The notes beneath the pieces were generated by a model. The model saw only the letters and a list, made by a program, of their open reading frames with translations. It was not told where the DNA came from and searched no databases. A stretch of DNA of 64,000 bases from an uncultured Tolumonas sp. (GTDB lineage Bacteria > Pseudomonadota > Gammaproteobacteria > Enterobacterales > Aeromonadaceae). Made by a program: the position numbers and the translations under genes. The stretch is taken from NCBI RefSeq assembly GCF_963676665.1, contig NZ_OY781371.1, positions 761,001 to 825,000 on the forward strand, in the 5' to 3' direction. Below are positions 10,770 through 17,676 of the stretch, piece after piece. Numbering within the stretch: position 1 is the first letter of the stretch; each line of letters opens with the position of its first letter.

Positions 10770-12616
10770 TCGTAAGCATCCTCAGTTGGCTGATAATCAT
10801 CCCAAGAGTCATCTTTATCATTTTTTTGAATAGAAGTTGAACTATCTAAATTCAATGATAATGAACTTATATTGTCACTGCCAATATCATGATATTTGGC
10901 TAATTTTTTAGCACTGTTTATCTTGCCCTTTCTTTTATTTAATAGATTGGTGACCTCTGTGATCTCCCGCATAAGTCGTTCATGCAAATAAACTTTCGCT
11001 TCAGCAAGATGTTCTGTTTCCGTTTTTGATTTTATATAGCATCTTACAAATCGGATATTAGTTTGGTGTTGCAATAATGTCAGACCTTGTGCATATTCTT
11101 GATCTACACAAGGTACTTTTATGTATCTTTTTTCAGTATCAAGATATACATATATTTCAGCTATGGATGTATGTATCGTTTTCACCTTCACTTGTAGATT
11201 TTTTTTACCTTGTTCAAGCGGTGTGTTTTTACGATATTCGGTTAGTTCATCAGAGCTATATCTGAGATTGTTTATGTTTATACCATCATGACCTAAAGAA
11301 CAGATATCGACCTTTGCTAAATCGATTAATAGTTTTTCTGCACTATAACCCCTGTATGTTTGAATGCTGATTCGTTCAATACTTTCATTCCATTTTATGA
11401 TTGGTATTTCCGTTCCACTAGAATTCGGTTCATAATGATAGATATCAACGATCCATTTATATAATTGCTCCATGAATGTCGAAAATCGCATCACAGCATC
11501 TTTATCTGGTTTATATCCTTTGAGTTCTGAAGCACTAGAAAATGTTTTCCCTGGAATTGAGACAAGAAATTTTTTGTTCAGAGTTCCAAAAAATCGTTCA
11601 ATTAATGGTTTGAGCCAAGGTTTTCCAACTTGATTAAAATCAATGTCTCCGACTTGTGACAAACAGGCATCATCTAAACTTGAAGACCAAAATTCAGTGG
11701 CATTATCTGGTACTAAAATGCCTATTTTCCCTTCACATGGCCAAGTTTTCTTAATACATGGATATTTGTTGGTGATCCATTCTTTTGATAAGCAAGCATT
11801 CACCAATGCTCTTCGAACAGAGTCATAACTAGGTTCTTTATAACCGACATACACGCCAATGATGCACTTACTATAACAATCTATTAATACCGTGATGTAA
11901 GGGCGACCAAGAGCTAGCAAAAGGTTGTCATCAACTATGATTAAATCTAACGGAGTATGATCTATTTCTACACGCTCTAATACTCTAGATACTTTAGGTA
12001 TTTGTCGGACAGTTCTGAATTTTCTATCTGCATAATCTTTTCCATAGCGTTTGAGAGTTTTTTCATAAGGGGATAATTTTTTAATACGATAAAAGAATGC
12101 ACGCCGGCTAATAGCTATTAATCTATGATCCGAAAATTTTGTGTTTTCATTAGTAATGTAGCTATCGTACAATTCGTAAGAGCTAGCTATTGTTGGTCTT
12201 GTTGTTGTCAAATAATGTTCTTTCAGAACTTTTTCAAAGAAAATGCCATCGTCTCGTTTCTGATGTCCCGATATGCCTTTTAAATGGTGTTTCGGAACTA
12301 ATGACTCAATTGCTTTTCCTGATTGATTGTACTCTGCATGCCAACGAGTTACTGTTCTCCAATTTGGTAACTCAGATTTAAAATGAGATTGGGCCTGATC
12401 TAGTAAAGGTAGTAAGTTTTTCTTTGTCCAACCACCCGCAATTCGTTTTTCTAGCCACTTAATTAGTGCTAATTTTTTATATGCTGTCTTTTTGTTTTTT
12501 TCTGAATACTGCTCTATGTCAGGAGGAATGTATTCTATTTGTTGTTCAGAATTTTTTTCCTCGTATTCATTTGTATCAAATTCATCATTAAAAATACCTA
12601 ATTCATTATTAATCAT
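10766..12616 (-). CDS. tnsB: Tn7-like transposase TnsB (DDE recombinase)
   Basis: 616 residues. The DDE core is visible: Asp in RVEIDHTPLDL, Asp in LVPDNATEFW, and Glu in GKPWLKPLIERFFGTLN. An N-terminal helical DNA-binding region precedes it, and a Mu-type beta-barrel (KVKTIHTSIAEIYVYLD) follows. TnsB binds repeats at the transposon ends and makes the 3' cuts and strand transfer. It sits 2 bases after tnsA and overlaps tnsC, forming a tnsABC operon. The protein looks intact. Lengths of the three proteins are close to those of the Tn7-like clade that includes type I-F3 CRISPR transposons (from memory, not a search). Confidence 0.92.
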   Translation of the reverse strand: MINNELGIFNDEFDTNEYEEKNSEQQIEYIPPDIEQYSEKNKKTAYKKLALIKWLEKRIAGGWTKKNLLPLLDQAQSHFKSELPNWRTVTRWHAEYNQSGKAIESLVPKHHLKGISGHQKRDDGIFFEKVLKEHYLTTTRPTIASSYELYDSYITNENTKFSDHRLIAISRRAFFYRIKKLSPYEKTLKRYGKDYADRKFRTVRQIPKVSRVLERVEIDHTPLDLIIVDDNLLLALGRPYITVLIDCYSKCIIGVYVGYKEPSYDSVRRALVNACLSKEWITNKYPCIKKTWPCEGKIGILVPDNATEFWSSSLDDACLSQVGDIDFNQVGKPWLKPLIERFFGTLNKKFLVSIPGKTFSSASELKGYKPDKDAVMRFSTFMEQLYKWIVDIYHYEPNSSGTEIPIIKWNESIERISIQTYRGYSAEKLLIDLAKVDICSLGHDGININNLRYSSDELTEYRKNTPLEQGKKNLQVKVKTIHTSIAEIYVYLDTEKRYIKVPCVDQEYAQGLTLLQHQTNIRFVRCYIKSKTETEHLAEAKVYLHERLMREITEVTNLLNKRKGKINSAKKLAKYHDIGSDNISSLSLNLDSSTSIQKNDKDDSWDDYQPTEDAYE

Positions 12617-12618
12617 GC

Positions 12619-13239
12619 TTAGCTCCAGACTAGGCTTGATTTACCTAGCTCCGTCACATGGATATCTGCTTTCAGATTTCCATTTGCAATCAAACTTACA
12701 CTGGCAGAAATTATGTCAGCTTCAAGGTGATTTGATTCGTCGATCAGGTCTTGGATTTTTATTTGTCCATTTTTTTCAACAAAATGCAATATCCAGTCAT
12801 GCAAAGGCGTTATGGAGCTAATACCAGCATAGTGGTGCATAAGTTTTAAATTATTCAATAGTGGATTTTGGCAAATTTGACGTTCAGTAATCAGAATAAT
12901 TTGAAGCCCATTCAATGCCGGAGCATTTCTTCTCAGTTGAAATTTGTGGCGGAATTTAGGATTTGATATTTTGCTGGAGTGTTTAACTTCAAGTAGATAA
13001 GTGGAGTTTTTAGCGCTGTCTACCCAAAAGTCGGGAAAGAAGTTTTCTGGTTTACCATCAAGTAGATATTCAATAGGACCAGGTTGCGAGATATAGGCTT
13101 TAACATCAGAAGAATATTCAAGATGAAAACAAGCGAAGTATTCAAGAGAAGATTCAAGTTTAAACATTCGGCCCATCTTAGGGCTTGCAAACTTGAAGAT
13201 ACTTTTGGTTGGAGAAGGCCCGATGTGGTGAAACTTCAT
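12619..13239 (-). CDS. tnsA: Tn7-like endonuclease TnsA
   Basis: 206 residues. The N-terminal PD-(D/E)xK nuclease fold is recognisable from LESSLEYFACF (Glu), FFPDFWVD (Asp) and LLEVKHSSK (Glu-x-Lys), matching the TnsA catalytic triad order. TnsA cuts the 5' strands at the transposon ends, giving cut-and-paste rather than replicative transposition. A GAGG box lies 7 bases before the ATG at 13239. It is the first gene of the operon and lies about 45 bases inside the TnsB-type end repeats, the usual arrangement at a Tn7 right end. Confidence 0.9.
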   Translation of the reverse strand: MKFHHIGPSPTKSIFKFASPKMGRMFKLESSLEYFACFHLEYSSDVKAYISQPGPIEYLLDGKPENFFPDFWVDSAKNSTYLLEVKHSSKISNPKFRHKFQLRRNAPALNGLQIILITERQICQNPLLNNLKLMHHYAGISSITPLHDWILHFVEKNGQIKIQDLIDESNHLEADIISASVSLIANGNLKADIHVTELGKSSLVWS

Positions 13240-13281
13240 GACAAAGCCTCGATGTTGTAAACTTACAACTTAAACGTAGAC

Positions 13282-13350
13282 TATGTCAGTTTCTTTTGCA
13301 ATTTATGTCAACTTCTTGCACTTCTATGTCAACATTAATTGCACACCACA
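13282..13350. repeat. Tn7-like transposon end with three TnsB-type repeats
   Basis: Three direct repeats with the pattern TATGTCA...TTGCA occur at 13282-13300, 13304-13320 and 13325-13343, with a 21-22 base period. Read inward from the element edge each is roughly TGCAA-n-TTGACATA. The block ends at 13348-13350 in ACA, the complement of the TGT that starts Tn7-type ends. Position upstream of tnsA and repeat spacing fit TnsB binding sites. The exact boundary could be 13345 or 13350. Confidence 0.65.
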
Positions 13351-13376
13351 CCAACTTATGGCTTAAACCAGAAAGA

Positions 13377-13405
13377 TGGCGGTGAGGGAGGGATTCGAAC
13401 CCTCA
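13377..13405 (-). repeat. 3' end of a tRNA-Ser gene (T-arm and acceptor only), att remnant
   Basis: On the minus strand this reads as a T-arm (GAGGGTTCGAATCCCTC) followed by CCTCACCGCCA, the 3' end of a bacterial tRNA-Ser including CCA. Upstream on that strand there is no anticodon, variable or D arm and no matching 5' acceptor strand, so it is not a functional tRNA. Such fragments are what integration into a tRNA 3' end leaves behind. It begins about 26 bases outside the Tn7-like end. The surrounding non-coding stretch 13406-13630 shows nothing else. Confidence 0.7.
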
Positions 13406-13632
13406 CTTTTACGTCATTATCTTTAAAAATCAAATAGTTCTGATGCGTTGCTATGGAATTGTTGTCGAAATAACGTTAACAATTAACATCTTTATTAGTC
13501 GAGTATATTGCAAAATTTGGATATTGGAAGAGAAGAATGGCTTTTGATAGAAGTCTTTTATGTTGTGATGTTTACTAGTTTTTATGCCATCAGCACGCTG
13601 ACTAGAGATCCGTTGAATTGGCCACATCGGGT

Positions 13633-13680
13633 TTGACTTATAGCTTGTTCATGATTACTGTTTGTTCATGAATCATGAAC
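13633..13680 (+). promoter_or_regulatory. Promoter and palindromic operator of the AbiE-like pair
   Basis: A TTGACT -35-like hexamer lies at 13633-13638. A half site GTTCATGA at 13647-13654 is followed 17 bases later by the full palindrome GTTCATGAATCATGAAC (13664-13680). The palindrome ends 11 bases before the likely GTG start at 13692 and would cover the transcription start region. Type IV antitoxins of the AbiEi class commonly repress their own promoter through inverted repeats, so this is the probable autoregulatory site. Confidence 0.6.
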
Positions 13681-13691
13681 GGAGTTTTATC

Positions 13692-14678
13692 GTGAACAGA
13701 TGTCATGAACTGATCTCAAATACACTTATACATATTCCTGAGCAATACCAGGCTCGTATTGAGTGTCCAGACGGCGGCAATGATGGCGAATTGCAGTTAG
13801 TAATAAATGAGCAGACATTGAAATTTAGGCTATCTGTGAAGCACATTCATAGGAAGGAATCTCTGAATGCATATATGCAATACACGGATAAAAACCAAAT
13901 TTTGATCTGCAATGCTTTGTCAGAGTCTCTGTCTGAGTACTGCGAGAAAAATCGCATCAATTTCATTGATGAGGCCGGTAATACGTTCATTTCAACAGAC
14001 GGTATATATTTTCGTGTATCTGGCCGTAAATTGAAGCCCGGACATCTCAATATCAATACAAAAAAGCGCTTTACTGTTGGTGTGATGAAACTGCTTTTTG
14101 TTTTGTTAACCAATAACGATGCCGTCTCATTGACTATGAGAGAATTGGCTGCGCTGGCTGGTATTTCTCTTGGGATGGCGAGTAAAGCATTCAACCAGCT
14201 AAAATCGGAAAACTTTATACGGATAACGGGATCCGGTTACCGTATAACTGACCTTCCTGGGCTTACTCATCAGTGGCTTAGCGAGTATGCAACAACATTA
14301 AGACCAAAGTTGGGTGGTGTTGTTTTAGGACTGACAGGTAACTGGCACGATGTGGTCATCCGGGAACATGAATACTGGGGCGGAGAAGTGGCTGCGGAGC
14401 AGTTAACTAATCATTTAAAACCAGAGTATATGCAACTTTTTACGTTCAACCCTATACCTCAACGTATTAGTGAGCTAAAGGTTAGACCAGATGCTCAAGG
14501 TCGATTTTGGCTGGTCCCGGCATTTTGGGGAAAGGATCTTGAATTGGATCAAAAGGGAAAAGCGCTGTTGTCAGTTGCAGAATTACTCGCAAGCCAAGAT
14601 GGTCGTAATTATGAGGTCGCACAGTTAATAAATGAACAATATCTACACCTTGCAGAATTTACTCCGGCCGGAATTTGA
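13692..14678 (+). CDS. AbiEi-type antitoxin/transcriptional regulator
   Basis: 328 residues from a GTG at 13692 with GGAG 7 bases upstream; the frame extends to 13662 but those codons lie inside the operator. A winged-helix motif (TMRELAALAGISLGMASKAF) sits near the middle, and a C-terminal domain contains GLTGNWHDVVIREHEYW. The layout and the nucleotidyltransferase gene overlapping its 3' end by 47 bases match type IV toxin-antitoxin (AbiE-like) systems, in which this protein represses the operon and counteracts the toxin without binding it. The family assignment rests on architecture and context, so the exact subfamily is uncertain. Confidence 0.7.
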   Translation: MNRCHELISNTLIHIPEQYQARIECPDGGNDGELQLVINEQTLKFRLSVKHIHRKESLNAYMQYTDKNQILICNALSESLSEYCEKNRINFIDEAGNTFISTDGIYFRVSGRKLKPGHLNINTKKRFTVGVMKLLFVLLTNNDAVSLTMRELAALAGISLGMASKAFNQLKSENFIRITGSGYRITDLPGLTHQWLSEYATTLRPKLGGVVLGLTGNWHDVVIREHEYWGGEVAAEQLTNHLKPEYMQLFTFNPIPQRISELKVRPDAQGRFWLVPAFWGKDLELDQKGKALLSVAELLASQDGRNYEVAQLINEQYLHLAEFTPAGI

Positions 14679-15453
14679 GCCTATTTTAAGACACATTGTT
14701 GATGTGAATGACAAATTAGGTATTCCCTATTTTATTGCAGGTGCTACAGCAAGAGAGTTACTGCTATTTCATGTGTTTGGTCGCGATCCAGGAAGACAAA
14801 CAAAAGATATAGATACAGCTATATTTGTCTCGGGATGGGCTGAGTTTGATATGGTAAAAAATGTCATGCTCTGTGCTGGATTTGAAGCAACAAAAATTGC
14901 ACATCGTTTAGTCTATGAAGCTAATGGATTACCCGTCGATATTATTCCTTTTGGCGACATAGCGGATGAGCATGGCGATATCCAATGGCCGCCAGAGCAT
15001 ACTACGACGATGTCCGTTATGGGATTCAAAGAGGCTTATGATGCTGCCGTATTAATTGATATAGGCCAGCGTTATACACTGAAAGTTGCTTCATTGGCTG
15101 GAATGGCTTTATTGAAATTAGTGGCTTGGAGTGAACGTAGCAGCAGTAAAGATGCGTCGGATTTTCTGATAATTCTGCGTGAATACGCTGTCATTTATAG
15201 TGACCGCCTATGGGATGACGAGATACCGTCTAGCGCATTAAATTATGATATCGATCGACAAGCCGCATTTTTGCTTGGTAGTGATGTCAAATCGCTGTTG
15301 TCGGATGAAACGAAAGCCTTTTTGTGCGACTTACATCGCTTGCGAGCAGAAGAATTGGTAGACAGTATGATCCGAGTGCCAACACGAATTTCCGATAACG
15401 AGAAGTTACCGATGTTATTCGATGATTTTTGGCTCGGTGTTGGGGTGGGTTGA
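14632..15453 (+). CDS. AbiEii-like nucleotidyltransferase toxin
   Basis: 273 residues. The N-terminus carries a polymerase-beta-type nucleotidyltransferase signature: GIPYFIAGATAREL followed by RQTKDIDTAIF, the paired Asp-Ile-Asp being the metal site. The usual Gly-Ser of the family reads Gly-Ala-Thr here. Later come LPVDIIPFG and a helical C-terminal region. AbiEii-class toxins transfer nucleotides to tRNA or other targets and mediate phage abortive infection; the substrate of this one is unknown. It starts inside the antitoxin gene (47-base overlap), so the pair is co-translated. The lineage may be a DUF1814-like relative rather than classical AbiEii. Confidence 0.72.
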   Translation: MNNIYTLQNLLRPEFEPILRHIVDVNDKLGIPYFIAGATARELLLFHVFGRDPGRQTKDIDTAIFVSGWAEFDMVKNVMLCAGFEATKIAHRLVYEANGLPVDIIPFGDIADEHGDIQWPPEHTTTMSVMGFKEAYDAAVLIDIGQRYTLKVASLAGMALLKLVAWSERSSSKDASDFLIILREYAVIYSDRLWDDEIPSSALNYDIDRQAAFLLGSDVKSLLSDETKAFLCDLHRLRAEELVDSMIRVPTRISDNEKLPMLFDDFWLGVGVG

Positions 15454-16013
15454 TATAATAGCTATGTCTTTTTGAATGACTGACGTAAGACTTCAGGTGT
15501 CGGCGTTAGTTTATCTAATGCTATTTTTTCGGCGATTAACGTCGAGGATTTATCGTTTTGCAAACTAGAGCTGTTTTTTTGGGGATTACCGTCAATCCGA
15601 CCCCTTTTCCGAACGCCATGCAATCATCATCAAAACGGATTACCTGTTGTAGCGTGTAAAATGCAGTTTACACGCTACAGCGTGTTGTTTAGCCCTTGCC
15701 GCAAGCGTTGCTTGCGAAGTAAACCCATATTCAATTTGTGCTATTGGTGGCAGTGCTTTTGTCATTTTTGGCACGCAAATGCAGAACTTCTGAACATGCA
15801 TGCCATTACTGGCAAGCAAATATACAAAAGGTGAACATACTTGACACTGGAGTCCTGCAATAACCATTCAAATCCGCACTACAGTTTTGCAAACCAATAA
15901 ACAAACAAAATTATCCGCAATAGGGGAGTGCAAAGCAAAAAAGATGAAATTTTGTTTACTCTCGGTCTTTGCAAACAAAAATGAATTCGCAGCACTAACA
16001 AGTAAAAATAATA
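15454..16013. other. Intergenic region with a strong hairpin, no gene recognised
   Basis: 560 bases without a convincing gene. A perfect 12-bp hairpin occupies 15649-15678: arms GTAGCGTGTAAA and TTTACACGCTAC, loop ATGCAG, with one further T-A pair outside. It is followed by GC-rich text rather than a T run, so it is not a typical terminator. A 75-codon minus-strand frame spans the hairpin, but its composition (rich in Cys and low-complexity turns) argues against it being real. Confidence 0.5.
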
Positions 16014-16214
16014 ATGAAGCTCAATATAAAATCATACGAAAATTTTACGCATGATGATTTAATGTTATTTCTGAATGAGTGTTTATTAATGGTAAAAAAT
16101 AAACGATTGACTGATGTTAATGGCGTGTTTTTAATTGAAAAAATCAACAGATATGTTCGGATGACACTAGCTGAAAAACCAACTTACAAAGGGAAGAGAC
16201 GAACAAATTATTAA
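16014..16214 (+). CDS. Small orphan protein, family A copy 1 (66 aa)
   Basis: I do not recognise the family. The first 34 residues (SYENFTHDDLMLFLNE, LLMV, KR) are nearly identical in protein and DNA to those of the gene at 21129, including the AATAATA just before the start. The C-terminal half then diverges and is shorter and basic. No ribosome-binding site is evident, as with the second copy. It may be a truncated duplicate of the longer protein, whose extra part contains a helix-turn-helix-like segment. Confidence 0.5.
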   Translation: MKLNIKSYENFTHDDLMLFLNECLLMVKNKRLTDVNGVFLIEKINRYVRMTLAEKPTYKGKRRTNY

Positions 16215-16364
16215 GTAAAAAAAGAAATGGCCTAGATGCTGACAGTGGTCAATCTTTGTTATTTTGTTAAAAATTCACCACATGCTGTGTAATTGCCAAG
16301 TTTTCAAAGCAGGTATAATTTGGGGTCTTTGTCACTTGTCATTAAATATTTTGTCGATAATTTG

Positions 16365-17249
16365 TTAATCCATAATTTCAAGTCGATTTCTTCCAGATTT
16401 TTTAGCCTGATAAAGTGCTGTATCGGCTTTTTCTATCAGATTTAGGCTTGTTAAGTTTTTTTTATCCAACGATGCCATGCCAACACTGACAGTCACCATT
16501 TGATTGTTAGGTAACCGAACTGATAACTTCTCTTGTATTCTTTTGGTGATTATTGTGGCATCAGAACGATCCGTTAATGGTTGTATTACCACAAATTCTT
16601 CGCCACCATATCGACAGCAGATATCAGCATCTCTGGCTGTATTTAAAAGAAGTTGTCCCATTAACGATAAAACACGATCACCTTCCTGATGCCCCCAAGT
16701 ATCATTGACCTGCTTAAAATTATCAATATCAATAAATGCGAGAGAAATCGGCAGCTGATAACGTTGAGAACGTTTTATTTCTAATTCAATTTGTTCTGCA
16801 AAGAAGGTGCGATTAAATAATCCCGTTAAACCATCTCGTAACGATAATCCTATTAGCTCTTCAATGTAGGATTCACCAACCAGTGTAGTCGAGATCAAAT
16901 TGGTGGTGATATTTGACAGATAATCTAGTGTAGCAACCGTGATCCTGACATTTCTTCCCAATGAGGTAGATAACCGCATTTTATGCTGTTGCACATCATT
17001 CCACAGTTGAACGGCAGTTTCTGGTGGAAAGAATTGATGTGTAATGGCATAAAAAAGATCTGAATAAAACCGAAGTCCACGATTTATTTTAAGTTGATTT
17101 AGATGAGTCATCTCATGATCAGATAGAAGCCTGTCACCGGAAAATGCAGATACCATATCCAGAGAGAGTGCACTTTCATTGAGGATACTCCGTTTCCGGT
17201 CTGCATCGGTTTCATCATTGTTCAGGGAAGATTGTGTTTGCTCGGCCAT
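16365..17249 (-). CDS. Diguanylate cyclase (GGDEF)
   Basis: 294 residues. An N-terminal helical region of about 130 residues without a recognised sensor domain precedes a GGDEF domain. The catalytic signature is RYGGEEF, and an I-site RDAD lies five residues before it, so product inhibition by c-di-GMP is expected. DGLTGLFNR and DIDNFKQVND are the other conserved blocks. The enzyme condenses two GTP to c-di-GMP in the cytosol. GGGG lies 8 bases before the ATG. It follows the mgtA-like gene and a small gene on the same strand and may read through from them. Confidence 0.93.
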   Translation of the reverse strand: MAEQTQSSLNNDETDADRKRSILNESALSLDMVSAFSGDRLLSDHEMTHLNQLKINRGLRFYSDLFYAITHQFFPPETAVQLWNDVQQHKMRLSTSLGRNVRITVATLDYLSNITTNLISTTLVGESYIEELIGLSLRDGLTGLFNRTFFAEQIELEIKRSQRYQLPISLAFIDIDNFKQVNDTWGHQEGDRVLSLMGQLLLNTARDADICCRYGGEEFVVIQPLTDRSDATIITKRIQEKLSVRLPNNQMVTVSVGMASLDKKNLTSLNLIEKADTALYQAKKSGRNRLEIMD

Positions 17250-17318
17250 GGTCGACCCCAGAAGTTAATCATTGAACAACGTTTCAAACACGGTTCTTAT
17301 GACCCGTGCTCAATGGCA

Positions 17319-17609
17319 TCATACATGCCATGCCTGATGTTTCGGATACCGGTTTCTTAGGTATTCAAACCGAGTCGTATCTTTGTCTAAATGTTTAAGA
17401 CGAGCGATATCAGCATCAGTGAGTTCATAACTAAAATAATTAGTTAATTCTTGATTTATCGTGGTTGTGTTGTGCTGCGGATAGGAGTTAACGGCTTCAT
17501 TCACTGCCTTTTGTGAATCGATAGCTTTCACTACATCGACTTGATGTGTCGCGATGTTCACAATCGCATACGTTCTTATCAGTGCAACAGTATCCGATTT
17601 TTTAAACAT
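17319..17609 (-). CDS. Hypothetical 96-aa protein downstream of the Mg2+ ATPase
   Basis: A strong ribosome-binding site (GGAGGAG, 11 bases before ATG 17609) supports translation. The protein has no membrane segment or signal peptide. It starts MFKKSDTVALIRTYAIV and has a charged, helical C-terminus ending in KHQAWHV. I recognise no family. It lies 67 bases downstream of the P-type ATPase on the same strand and could be co-transcribed with it. Confidence 0.65.
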   Translation of the reverse strand: MFKKSDTVALIRTYAIVNIATHQVDVVKAIDSQKAVNEAVNSYPQHNTTTINQELTNYFSYELTDADIARLKHLDKDTTRFEYLRNRYPKHQAWHV

Positions 17610-17676
17610 ATGATTTTTGCTCCTCCGCGAAGATCTCAGTTATTTCTTTGGTCTATATTAGAGCTTAGCTCTTAGT

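Noticed and set aside
13377-13465. Complete tRNA-Ser gene
   Set aside because: No anticodon arm, D arm or 5' acceptor strand; only the 3' 29 bases fit.
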